A DNA stretch of 64,000 nucleotides from Massilia sp. PDC64 (GTDB lineage: Bacteria; Pseudomonadota; Gammaproteobacteria; Burkholderiales; Burkholderiaceae_D): NCBI RefSeq assembly GCF_900101265.1, contig NZ_FMZS01000013.1, positions 124,001 through 188,000 of the forward strand, read 5' to 3'. Of this stretch, positions 17,054 to 24,541 are shown in pieces. Position 1 is the first letter of the stretch; every line of letters starts with the position of its first letter. The translations under genes and the position numbers were made by a program. Below the pieces are notes generated by a model, which saw only the letters and a program-made list of their open reading frames with translations, had not been told where the DNA came from and searched no databases.

Positions 17054-17917
17054 TCAGATCTCGATTTCGCCTTCGAACACGGTCTCGGCCGGACCGCTCA
17101 TATAAACAGGCTGGCCTTCGCCGGCCCAGTTGATGGTCAGCTTGCCGCCGCGGGCCTGGACTTGCACGGGCGAGTCCAGCAGGCCGCGCCGGATGCCGGC
17201 CACGACGGCGGCGCAGGCGCCCGTGCCGCAGGCCAGCGTCTCGCCGGCACCACGTTCATAGACGCGCAGCTTGACGTGGTTGCGGTCCACGATCTGCAGG
17301 AAGCCGGCGTTCACGCGGCGCGGGAAGCGCGGGTGGTGCTCGATCTGCGGGCCCGTTTCGAGGACGGGGGCCGTGTCGACGTCGGCGACGACCTGTACCG
17401 CGTGCGGATTGCCCATCGACACCGTCGACACGAGCACGGTCTGTTCCTGGCCCTTGTTCGAGACGGTGATCGGCCACAGCGTGTCGCGGCCTTCGGCGAC
17501 GCCTTCCAGGCCGGCCGCATCGAACGGGACCCGGCCCGGTTCCAGGATCGGGGCGCCCATGTCCACCGTGACGCTGCCGTCGTCTTCCAGGCGCGGGGTG
17601 ATGATGCCGCCCATCGTTTCGACGCGGATGCTGCGCTTGTCGGTCAGGCCCTTGTCGCTGACGAAGCGGACGAACGCGCGCGAACCGTTGCCGCATTGCT
17701 CGACCTCGCCACCGTCGTTGTTATAGATGCGGTAGCGGAAGTCGCTGCCTTCCGTGGCCGGACGCTCGACGATCAGGATCTGGTCGGCACCGATGCCGAA
17801 GCGGCGGTCGGCCAGGCGGCGCCATTGTTCCGGGCCGAGGTTGATATCCTGGTTGATCGCGTCGATGACGACGAAATCGTTGCCGGCGCCGTGCATCTTG
17901 GTGAACTTGAGTTTCAT
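17054..17917 (-). CDS. dapF: Diaminopimelate epimerase
   Basis: Converts LL- to meso-diaminopimelate for lysine and peptidoglycan synthesis. It has 287 residues. The two catalytic cysteines are Cys75 (NNDGGEVEQCGNGSR) and Cys230 (GETLACGTGACAA), and KMHGAGNDFVV is the family N-terminus. It sits downstream of two acyltransferase genes on the same strand, 11 nt after the first, so cell-envelope functions are grouped. Confidence 0.97.
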   Translation of the reverse strand: MKLKFTKMHGAGNDFVVIDAINQDINLGPEQWRRLADRRFGIGADQILIVERPATEGSDFRYRIYNNDGGEVEQCGNGSRAFVRFVSDKGLTDKRSIRVETMGGIITPRLEDDGSVTVDMGAPILEPGRVPFDAAGLEGVAEGRDTLWPITVSNKGQEQTVLVSTVSMGNPHAVQVVADVDTAPVLETGPQIEHHPRFPRRVNAGFLQIVDRNHVKLRVYERGAGETLACGTGACAAVVAGIRRGLLDSPVQVQARGGKLTINWAGEGQPVYMSGPAETVFEGEIEI

Positions 17918-17928
17918 GGTATTCGTAA

Positions 17929-18792
17929 TTAATCGTAGAACGAGGGCTCGCCGGGCGGCCGGGTCTTGAAGCGTTTATGGGTCCAGAAATACTCGGCCGG
18001 ATGTTCGCGCACGCGGTCCTCGATGAAGGCATTCATGCGGCGGGTGGCGGCGATGATGTCGTCGCCCGGAAAATCTTCCCATGCAGGATAGAACTCTACC
18101 CGGTATCCCTTGTAATTGGGCAGGAAAGTGGCGACGAGGGGGATGACTTTTGCGCCGGTCGCGCCCGCCAGGCGGCCCATCGCCGTCAACGTGGCGGCCG
18201 GGACGCCGAAGAACGGGACGAAGGCCGCATCCTTCTCGCCGAAATCCATGTCCGGCAGCATGTAATAAGGGATTCCCTCGCGCAGCGCGCGGATGATCGG
18301 CTTGATGCCGTCGCTGCGCGTGAACAGGCGTACCGGCCCATAGCGCTCGCGGCCATAACGCAACAAATCGTCGAATGCCTTGTTCTTTTGCGGCGAATAC
18401 ATCGTCGACAGCGGCATCACGCGCGCCGCCACGCCGCCCACGTCCAGGCACACGAAGTGCGGGCAGAACAGGATGGTCGGGCCGCTTTCCATCTGCTCCT
18501 TCGGCACCTTCGGGACGACTTCGATCAGGCCGTGGATGCGTTCGAACGGCGCCCACCAGATCAGCGAGCGCTCCAGGATGCTGCGCGAATAGGCCATGAA
18601 ATGGCGCTTGGCGATATCGACCCGCTCCGCTTCGCTCAATTCCGGCATGCACAGACGCAGGTTGACCAGCGCGATCTTGCGGCGCTTGGGGATCGCGTAA
18701 TACATCAGCCAGCCGACGGCGTTGCCGATGCGACCGAGGACAGGCAGCGGCAGGAAATGCAGCAGCCACAACAGGAAAATCAGGAACCTCAT
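17929..18792 (-). CDS. LpxL/HtrB-type lipid A acyltransferase
   Basis: Inner-membrane acyltransferase expected to add a secondary acyl chain to lipid A. It has 287 residues, an N-terminal membrane anchor (MRFLIFLLWLLHFLPLPVLG) and the H-x4-D catalytic pair His112/Asp117 (PHFVCLD). The C-terminal YFWTHKRFKTRPPGE is typical of LpxL/LpxM. The ATG overlaps the stop of the neighbouring paralogue by 4 nt (ATGA), so the two are translationally coupled. Which acyl position and chain length it uses cannot be read from sequence. Confidence 0.9.
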   Translation of the reverse strand: MRFLIFLLWLLHFLPLPVLGRIGNAVGWLMYYAIPKRRKIALVNLRLCMPELSEAERVDIAKRHFMAYSRSILERSLIWWAPFERIHGLIEVVPKVPKEQMESGPTILFCPHFVCLDVGGVAARVMPLSTMYSPQKNKAFDDLLRYGRERYGPVRLFTRSDGIKPIIRALREGIPYYMLPDMDFGEKDAAFVPFFGVPAATLTAMGRLAGATGAKVIPLVATFLPNYKGYRVEFYPAWEDFPGDDIIAATRRMNAFIEDRVREHPAEYFWTHKRFKTRPPGEPSFYD

Positions 18793-19640
18793 GCGACGGT
18801 CTCGGCTTGCGGTGCTGCAACGCCTTGCGGCTTCTTGTAGCGGTTATAACTCCAGAAATACTGGGCGGGGCAGAAGGCGATGAGCTTTTCCATCTGGCGG
18901 TTGATGGCGGCGGCCTGCTGGGCCGCATCGCCGTCCAGCGATCCTTCGAACGGGACGAAGCGGATGGCGAAGCCGCGGCCGCGCGGCAGGCGTTCCGCGT
19001 ACACGGTCAGGATGTCGGCCTTGCCCAGCTGGGCCAGCTTGGCGGGCAGGGTCATCGTGTAGGCGTCGCGGCCGAAGAACGGCGCCCACACGCCTTCGCC
19101 TTCCTGCGGGACCTGGTCCGGCAGCACGCCGACGGGCTGGCCGCCGCGCAGTGCCTTGACGAGCATGCGCACGCCGGCCAGGTTGGCGGGTGCCAGGTGC
19201 ATGTGCTGGCGCTCGCGGGCGCCTTCGACGAGGGGTTTCAGGGCGCTCTGGCGCGGGGGGCGGTACATGACCGTCAGTTCGACGCGCAGCGAGACCTGCT
19301 GGGCGGTCAGTTCGAAGCAGCCCAGGTGCGGCGTGAGGAAGACGATGCCGCGGCCGGCGTCGAGCTGGCGCTGCACCAGTTCCCAGTTTTCCATCGTGAC
19401 GTGCCGGGTGACGCGCTCCTGCGGCGCGCACCAGACGAAGGGCAGCTCGGCGATGGCCTTGCCGGATTCGGCGATCGCGGCGCGCAGATGGCCGCCGTAG
19501 CCGGCCCGTTCGAGGTTCTCGCGCAGGCGCCGGCGGTGCGATGGCGAGAGCAGATAGACGATCCAGCCGAGCGCGGCGCCGAGCGCATGCAGGGCGCGCA
19601 ACGGCAAAAACGACAGGATTCGAAACAAAAGAACAAGCAT
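18789..19640 (-). CDS. Second LpxL/HtrB-type lipid A acyltransferase
   Basis: Paralogue of the following gene, 283 residues. An N-terminal hydrophobic anchor (MLVLLFRILSFLPLRALHAL) is present and the H-x4-E motif is His105/Glu110 (PHLGCFE). Acid at the second position is Glu rather than Asp, the more usual form in LpxL. It ends with YFWSYNRYKKP. It starts the lpx-lpx-dapF operon, reading away from metK. Together the pair would supply both secondary acylations of hexa-acyl lipid A. Confidence 0.9.
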   Translation of the reverse strand: MLVLLFRILSFLPLRALHALGAALGWIVYLLSPSHRRRLRENLERAGYGGHLRAAIAESGKAIAELPFVWCAPQERVTRHVTMENWELVQRQLDAGRGIVFLTPHLGCFELTAQQVSLRVELTVMYRPPRQSALKPLVEGARERQHMHLAPANLAGVRMLVKALRGGQPVGVLPDQVPQEGEGVWAPFFGRDAYTMTLPAKLAQLGKADILTVYAERLPRGRGFAIRFVPFEGSLDGDAAQQAAAINRQMEKLIAFCPAQYFWSYNRYKKPQGVAAPQAETVA

Positions 19641-19818
19641 TTATTGATTTAGGGTGAGAACCGACGAGTTGCTATGCCAGAATTTTTGGAGGAGCGTAAA
19701 ATACCACTTTGTAGCATCCGCGGAGTTAATGACAACTTGCGAAGCGGAATATAAATATCGCTAAAGCGTCGCAGGCCTTGGTGCTGCGGCAATTTTCACA
19801 ACAGTATCAGGAGCCTTA

Positions 19819-20988
19819 ATGTCTTCCAACGACTACCTTTTCACTTCCGAGTCCGTCTCGGAAGGCCACCCGGACAAAGTCGCCGACCAGATTTCCGACG
19901 CCATCCTCGACGCCATCCTGGAACAGGATCCGCGCGCGCGCGTGGCTGCCGAGACCCTGTGCAACACGGGTCTGGTCGTCCTGGCCGGGGAGATCACGAC
20001 GCACGCAAACGTCGATTATATTCAAGTTGCACGCAATACCATCAAGCGCATCGGTTACGACAACACCGACTACGGCATCGACTATAAAGGTTGCGCCGTG
20101 CTCGTCGCCTACGACAAGCAGTCGCCGGACATCGCGCAAGGTGTCGACGAAGGCGCCGGTATCGACCTCGACCAGGGTGCGGGCGACCAGGGCCTGATGT
20201 TCGGTTATGCGTGCGACGAGACGCCCGAACTGATGCCGGCCGCGATTTATTATGCGCACCGCCTCGTCGAGCGCCAGTCGCAACTGCGCAAGGACGGCCG
20301 CCTGCCGTGGCTGCGCCCGGACGCGAAGTCCCAGGTCACGCTGCGCTACGTCAACGGCCGTCCGGTGTCCGTGAACACCGTCGTGCTGTCGACCCAGCAC
20401 GCGCCGGAAGTGAGCCACAGCCAGATCGAGGAAGCGGTGATCGAGGAGATCATCAAGCCCGTGCTGCCGAAGGAATGGCTGCAGGACACCCGCTACCTGG
20501 TCAACCCGACGGGCCGCTTCGTCATCGGCGGTCCGCAGGGCGACTGCGGCCTGACCGGCCGCAAGATCATCGTCGACACCTACGGCGGTGCCGCACCGCA
20601 CGGCGGCGGCGCGTTCTCCGGCAAGGATCCGTCCAAGGTCGACCGCTCGGCCGCGTACGCCGCCCGCTACGTCGCCAAGAATGTCGTGGCCGCCGGCTTG
20701 GCGCGCCAGTGCCAGGTGCAGGTCAGCTACGCGATCGGCGTCGCCCGTCCGATCAACATCACGGTCTACACGGAAGGCACGGGCGTCATCTCGGACGAGA
20801 AGATCGCCGAACTGGTGATGGAACACTTCGACCTGCGCCCGAAAGGCATCGTGCAGATGCTGGACCTGCTCCGTCCGATCTACGCCAAGTCGGCCGCCTA
20901 CGGCCACTTCGGCCGCGAAGAGCCGGAATTCACGTGGGAGCGCACCGACAAGGCCGCGCTGCTGCGTGCCGAAGCCGGTCTCGCGTAA
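19819..20988 (+). CDS. metK: S-adenosylmethionine synthetase
   Basis: Makes SAM from ATP and methionine. It has 389 residues, the family length. Motifs are GHPDKVADQISDAILDAIL at the N-terminus (His and Asp of the ATP/Mg site), GAGDQGLMFGYACDE in the middle and GGGAFSGKDPSKVDRSAAY (P-loop-like). AGGAG precedes the ATG. The 178 bp upstream (19641-19818) contains a plausible -10 element TATAAA at 19750-19755, but I see no SAM riboswitch there. It is divergent from the lpx operon and followed by a REP-like element and the ahcY riboswitch, so the SAM cycle genes adjoin. Confidence 0.97.
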   Translation: MSSNDYLFTSESVSEGHPDKVADQISDAILDAILEQDPRARVAAETLCNTGLVVLAGEITTHANVDYIQVARNTIKRIGYDNTDYGIDYKGCAVLVAYDKQSPDIAQGVDEGAGIDLDQGAGDQGLMFGYACDETPELMPAAIYYAHRLVERQSQLRKDGRLPWLRPDAKSQVTLRYVNGRPVSVNTVVLSTQHAPEVSHSQIEEAVIEEIIKPVLPKEWLQDTRYLVNPTGRFVIGGPQGDCGLTGRKIIVDTYGGAAPHGGGAFSGKDPSKVDRSAAYAARYVAKNVVAAGLARQCQVQVSYAIGVARPINITVYTEGTGVISDEKIAELVMEHFDLRPKGIVQMLDLLRPIYAKSAAYGHFGREEPEFTWERTDKAALLRAEAGLA

Positions 20989-20995
20989 AGTCCCA

Positions 20996-21067
20996 ACTTG
21001 GGCCCCCGCCTGCGCGGGGGCGACGGTGGCGAATTTACGTCGTCCCCGCGAAGGCGGGGACCCAAGT
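20996..21067. repeat. REP-like paired palindromic element between metK and ahcY
   Basis: Two 30-nt arms (20996-21025 and 21038-21067) are inverted copies with 27 of 30 positions identical, separated by 12 nt. Each arm is itself a hairpin around CCCCGCCT-GCGGGG-type cores and starts with ACTTGGG. This is the layout of paired REP/BIME elements. It sits between the metK stop and the riboswitch and could act as a metK mRNA 3' stabiliser or terminator. Confidence 0.75.
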
Positions 21068-21094
21068 CCCCCGCACCGTGCTACACTTACCAGT

Positions 21095-21158
21095 TCCGAG
21101 GAGCGTTGCGACGAGATTCCCCATCTCGCCAGGCTCGGATATCAACACCGCGCTCACG
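21095..21158 (+). promoter_or_regulatory. S-adenosylhomocysteine (SAH) riboswitch controlling ahcY
   Basis: The sequence matches the SAH-riboswitch layout known upstream of ahcY in beta- and gammaproteobacteria. P1 is TCCGAG (21095-21100) with CTCGGA (21134-21139). The P2 pseudoknot is GAGCG (21101-21105) with CGCTC (21151-21155). The internal hairpin CGAGAT/ATCTCG is at 21112-21117 and 21123-21128. The conserved GAGCGTTGC, CCAGGCTCGG and GCGCTCA blocks are all present. It lies 32 nt before the ahcY ATG. SAH binding should turn ahcY on, helping clear a toxic methylation by-product. Confidence 0.93.
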
Positions 21159-21190
21159 TTACTTTTTTCTTAACTTGAAAGGAGGGCGTG

Positions 21191-22606
21191 ATGAGCGCCG
21201 TACTCAAAGACACCACCCAGGACTACCTCGTTGCCGACATCGGCCTCGCCTCGTGGGGCGAGAAGGAAATCCGCATCGCCGAAACCGAAATGCCGGGCCT
21301 GATGGCCATCCGCGACGAATACGCGGCCGCGCAGCCGCTGAAGGGCGCGCGCATCGCCGGTTCGCTGCACATGACCATCCAGACCGCCGTGCTGATCCGC
21401 ACGCTGGAAGCCCTCGGCGCGCAAGTGCGCTGGGCCTCGTGCAACATCTACTCGACGCAGGACCACGCCGCTGCCGCCATCGCGTCCGTCGGCACGCCCG
21501 TGTTCGCCGTCAAGGGCGAGACGCTGGACGAATACTGGGACTACACCCACCGCATCTTCGAATGGGGCGATGACGTCTACGCCAACATGATCCTGGACGA
21601 CGGCGGCGACGCCACGCTGCTGCTGCACCTGGGCGTGCGCGCGGAGAAGGACATCTCGGTGCTGGACAAGCCGGGTTCGGAAGAAGAGATCTGCCTGTTC
21701 AACGCCATCAAGGGCCGCCTCGCGCGCGATCCGCAGTGGTATTCGAAGCGCCTGCCGCAAATCAAGGGCGTGACGGAAGAGACGACTACCGGCGTGCACC
21801 GGCTGTACCAGATGCACGCGGAAGGCAAGCTGGCGTTCCCGGCCATCAACGTCAACGACTCCGTGACGAAATCGAAGTTCGACAACCTGTACGGCTGCCG
21901 CGAATCGCTCGTCGATGGCATCAAGCGCGCGACGGACGTCATGATCGCCGGCAAGATCGCTGTCGTGGCCGGTTATGGTGACGTCGGCAAAGGTTCGGCG
22001 CAGGCGCTGCGCGCGCTGTCGGCCCAGGTCTGGGTCACCGAGATCGACCCGATCTGCGCACTGCAGGCCGCGATGGAAGGCTACCGCGTCGTGACGATGG
22101 ACATGGCCGCCGAGCACGGCGACATCTTCGTCACCTGCACGGGCAACTACCACGTGATCACCGAACAGCACATGCTGCGCATGAAGGACCAGGCGATCGT
22201 CTGCAACATCGGTCACTTCGACAACGAAATCGAAGTCGCCGCGCTGCGCAAGTATCAGTGGGAAAACATCAAGCCGCAGGTCGACCACGTGATCTTCCCG
22301 GACGGCAAGCGCATCATCCTGCTGGCCGAAGGCCGCCTCGTGAACCTGGGCTGCGGCACGGGTCACCCGTCGTACGTGATGAGCTCGTCGTTCGCGAACC
22401 AGACCATCGCCCAGATCGAACTGTTCACCAATACCGCCGCCTACCCGGTCGGCGTGTACACGCTGCCGAAGAAGCTGGACGAGAAAGTCGCCCGCCTGCA
22501 GCTGAAGAAGCTCAACGCCCAGCTGACCGAGCTGACCGACGAGCAAGCCGCCTACATCTCGGTGAGCAAGGAAGGCCCGTACAAGCCGGAACACTACCGT
22601 TATTGA
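21191..22606 (+). CDS. ahcY: Adenosylhomocysteinase (SAH hydrolase)
   Basis: NAD-dependent hydrolysis of SAH to homocysteine and adenosine. It has 471 residues. The start is MSAVLKDTTQDYLVADIGLA; AAAGGAGGG lies 6 nt before ATG 21191, so I prefer this over the GTG 3 nt earlier. Substrate residues appear in GSLHMTIQTAVLI and in VNDSVTKSKFDNLYGCRESL. The NAD site is VVAGYGDVGKGSAQALR, and the C-terminus ends DEQAAYISVSKEGPYKPEHYRY minus the internal gap. It is the first gene behind the SAH riboswitch. metF lies downstream, so the cluster recycles homocysteine and makes methyl-THF. Confidence 0.97.
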   Translation: MSAVLKDTTQDYLVADIGLASWGEKEIRIAETEMPGLMAIRDEYAAAQPLKGARIAGSLHMTIQTAVLIRTLEALGAQVRWASCNIYSTQDHAAAAIASVGTPVFAVKGETLDEYWDYTHRIFEWGDDVYANMILDDGGDATLLLHLGVRAEKDISVLDKPGSEEEICLFNAIKGRLARDPQWYSKRLPQIKGVTEETTTGVHRLYQMHAEGKLAFPAINVNDSVTKSKFDNLYGCRESLVDGIKRATDVMIAGKIAVVAGYGDVGKGSAQALRALSAQVWVTEIDPICALQAAMEGYRVVTMDMAAEHGDIFVTCTGNYHVITEQHMLRMKDQAIVCNIGHFDNEIEVAALRKYQWENIKPQVDHVIFPDGKRIILLAEGRLVNLGCGTGHPSYVMSSSFANQTIAQIELFTNTAAYPVGVYTLPKKLDEKVARLQLKKLNAQLTELTDEQAAYISVSKEGPYKPEHYRY

Positions 22607-22637
22607 TCTGGTAAGCTCTTCCGTGGATTGATGCTGC

Positions 22638-22666
22638 GCACCGCCGGATTCCATCGTCGGCGGTGC
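22638..22666 (+). other. Intergenic hairpin between ahcY and the holin-like gene
   Basis: A perfect 9-bp stem GCACCGCCG/CGGCGGTGC has an 11-nt loop and no following T-run. It could weaken read-through from ahcY into the next two genes or protect the ahcY mRNA 3' end. Confidence 0.5.
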
Positions 22667-22692
22667 CGATAACTTCTCACGAAAGACACAAC

Positions 22693-23046
22693 ATGCGCCT
22701 GCTCCTGACCTGGCTGATCAATGCGGCAGCCCTGATGGCCTTGCCTTACCTGATGCATTCGGTATCGGTCGACAACGTGGGCGCCGCCCTCGTGGCGGCC
22801 CTCGTCCTGGGCCTCGTGAACACGATCATCCGGCCGTTGCTCGTCGTGCTGACGTTGCCCGTGACGGTCGTGTCGCTCGGCCTGTTCATCCTGGTGATCA
22901 ACGCATTGCTGTTCTGGCTGGTCGCGCACCTCGTCGAGGGTTTTCACGTGGCGGGGTTCTGGTCCGCGTTCCTGGCGGCGATCCTGTACAGTGTCATTTC
23001 GTGGGCGCTTTCTACCTTATTACTCAACAAAGATGGAAACCCCTAA
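22693..23046 (+). CDS. Four-helix membrane protein of the phage-holin-like (superfamily IV) family
   Basis: A 117-residue inner-membrane protein with four predicted helices: LLLTWLINAAALMALPYL, AALVAALVLGLVNTII, LLVVLTLPVTVVSLGLFILVI, and WSAFLAAILYSVISWAL. It belongs to the family annotated as 'phage holin family', but nothing phage-like is nearby. The name is thus historical and the role unknown. It sits between ahcY and metF, an arrangement common in betaproteobacteria. Its stop overlaps the metF start by 14 nt. The ATG at 22693 is preferred because it starts the first helix. Confidence 0.85.
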   Translation: MRLLLTWLINAAALMALPYLMHSVSVDNVGAALVAALVLGLVNTIIRPLLVVLTLPVTVVSLGLFILVINALLFWLVAHLVEGFHVAGFWSAFLAAILYSVISWALSTLLLNKDGNP

Positions 23047-23866
23047 CATCAGTATCGAGTTTTTCCCGCCCAAGACGCCCGAGGGTGCGGACAAACTGCG
23101 CGTGGCTCGCCAGAAGCTGGCCGAGCTGAATCCAAAATATTTCTCCGTGACGTTCGGCGCCGGCGGCAGCACGCAGCATGGCACGCTGTCGACCGTGCTC
23201 GAGATCCTGGCCGAAGGCCATGACGCCGCACCGCACCTGTCGTGCGTGGGCGGCACGCGCGAATCGATCCGCGCGATCCTGCAGGAATTCAAGGAGAAGG
23301 GCATCCGCCGCCTCGTGGCGTTGCGTGGCGACTTGCCGAGCGGTTACGGCGGCGCGGGCGAGCTGCGCTATGCCAGCGACCTCGTCGAGTTCATCCGCCA
23401 GGAAACGGGCGACTGGTTCCACATCGAAGTGGCCGCGTATCCGGAAATGCATCCGCAGGCCAAGTCGCCGCAGGACGACCTGCAGGCGTTCGCCCGCAAG
23501 GTGCAGGCCGGCGCGAATGCCGCGATCACGCAGTATTTCTACAATCCCGACGCGTACTTCCAGTTCGTCGACAATGCCCGCAAGCTGGGCGTGGACGTGC
23601 CCATCGTGGCCGGCATCATGCCGATCACGAATTACACGCAGCTGATGCGTTTCTCGGACATGTGCGGCGCCGAGATTCCGCGCTGGATCCGTTTGAAACT
23701 GGCCAGCTTCGGCGACGATTCCGCGTCCATCAAGGCGTTCGGCCTCGATGTCGTGAGCAGCCTGTGCGAGAAACTGCTTGCCGGCGGCGCGCCCGGCCTG
23801 CACTTCTACAGCATGAACCAGGCGGCGGCCACGACCGCGATCTGGCAGCGCATCACGGCTGCCTGA
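23033..23866 (+). CDS. metF: 5,10-methylenetetrahydrofolate reductase
   Basis: Flavoprotein reducing methylene-THF to 5-methyl-THF for methionine synthesis. It has 277 residues. Family blocks: ISIEFFPPKTPEGADKLRV with the catalytic Glu, SVTFGAGGSTQHGT, and HLSCVGGTRESIRAIL. The Asp-containing ALRGDLPSGYGGAGELRYA is also present. ATG 23033 lies inside the last codons of the holin-like gene (14-nt overlap), implying coupled translation. A strong terminator follows at 23887. Confidence 0.96.
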   Translation: METPNISIEFFPPKTPEGADKLRVARQKLAELNPKYFSVTFGAGGSTQHGTLSTVLEILAEGHDAAPHLSCVGGTRESIRAILQEFKEKGIRRLVALRGDLPSGYGGAGELRYASDLVEFIRQETGDWFHIEVAAYPEMHPQAKSPQDDLQAFARKVQAGANAAITQYFYNPDAYFQFVDNARKLGVDVPIVAGIMPITNYTQLMRFSDMCGAEIPRWIRLKLASFGDDSASIKAFGLDVVSSLCEKLLAGGAPGLHFYSMNQAAATTAIWQRITAA

Positions 23867-23886
23867 TCCGGCGCTGTCCCTCAGGA

Positions 23887-23926
23887 ATGCCCGTGCGACC
23901 GGAAGGCCGCGCGGGCATTTTTTTTT
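23887..23926 (+). terminator. Rho-independent terminator after metF
   Basis: An 11-bp stem (23887-23897 with 23908-23918, one G-T pair, arms ATGCCCG/CGGGCAT) is followed by nine T residues. It ends the ahcY-metF transcript just before the convergent cyclo-ligase gene. Confidence 0.92.
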
Positions 23927-23928
23927 CA

Positions 23929-24534
23929 TCACGTGACGTGGGTCCTTTCCGTCACGATCACGTCCAGCGGCACGTCGTGCGGCGCGTGCGAGAACTGGGC
24001 TTCCTGGTTACTGTAGGCAATGCCCAACGTATGCGGGCGTGGCGGCTGTTCCAGCGTGCGGTCGTAATAGCCGCCGCCATAGCCGAGGCGATACCCCTCG
24101 GCATTGAAGCCGAGGCAGGGGATCAGGAGGGCCGGCGGGCGCTCGATGAAGCGCAACTGGGCCGGCACCTGCACGCCCGCTTCGTCGGGCAACATGGGTT
24201 CGCCGGGCGTCCACTCCGTGAACGTCAGGGGCGCGTCGCGTTCCATCACGACGGGCAGCGCCAGGCGTACGCCGGCCTGGTGCAGTTCCGCGTACGCCGC
24301 GCGCAGGTCGGGCTCGCCGGCCAGCGGCCAGTAGACGCCCATGACACTTACCTGGCGCAATCTCCACCAAGCGACGACCTGCGCGCCGATGTGCGCATCC
24401 CACTGGACCTTGATTGCGGGATCAAGCCCCCCACGTGCAGTCCTGAGCGCCTTGCGCAATGCCGTTTTCGCTGCCTGTTTCTCGTCCGCCACGCTCGGGC
24501 TCGAGGGGCATGGTATTCTTGAATCGCCGGTCAT
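23929..24534 (-). CDS. 5-formyltetrahydrofolate cyclo-ligase
   Basis: ATP-dependent conversion of 5-formyl-THF to 5,10-methenyl-THF, returning the stored folate to the pool. About 201 residues. The basic N-terminal segment (KTALRKALRTARGGL), the central FTEWTPGE and the C-terminal LGYGGGYYDRTLEQ motif are diagnostic (Gly-rich loop and Tyr bind ATP/folate). The start is uncertain: ATG 24534 lacks a clear ribosome site and overlaps the divergent transglycosylase start region, while GTG 24492 would give 187 residues. Its proximity to metF groups two folate enzymes. Confidence 0.9.
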   Translation of the reverse strand: MTGDSRIPCPSSPSVADEKQAAKTALRKALRTARGGLDPAIKVQWDAHIGAQVVAWWRLRQVSVMGVYWPLAGEPDLRAAYAELHQAGVRLALPVVMERDAPLTFTEWTPGEPMLPDEAGVQVPAQLRFIERPPALLIPCLGFNAEGYRLGYGGGYYDRTLEQPPRPHTLGIAYSNQEAQFSHAPHDVPLDVIVTERTHVT

Positions 24535-24541
24535 GGATGAA

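Noticed and set aside
19641..19818. Possible SAM riboswitch upstream of metK
   Set aside because: No SAM-I, SAM-II or SAM/SAH core block could be found. Only a -10-like TATAAA and a ribosome site are visible.
22693..23046. Prophage remnant suggested by the holin-like gene
   Set aside because: No lysis, capsid, integrase or attachment-site features. The same gene sits between ahcY and metF in related bacteria, so the family name is misleading.
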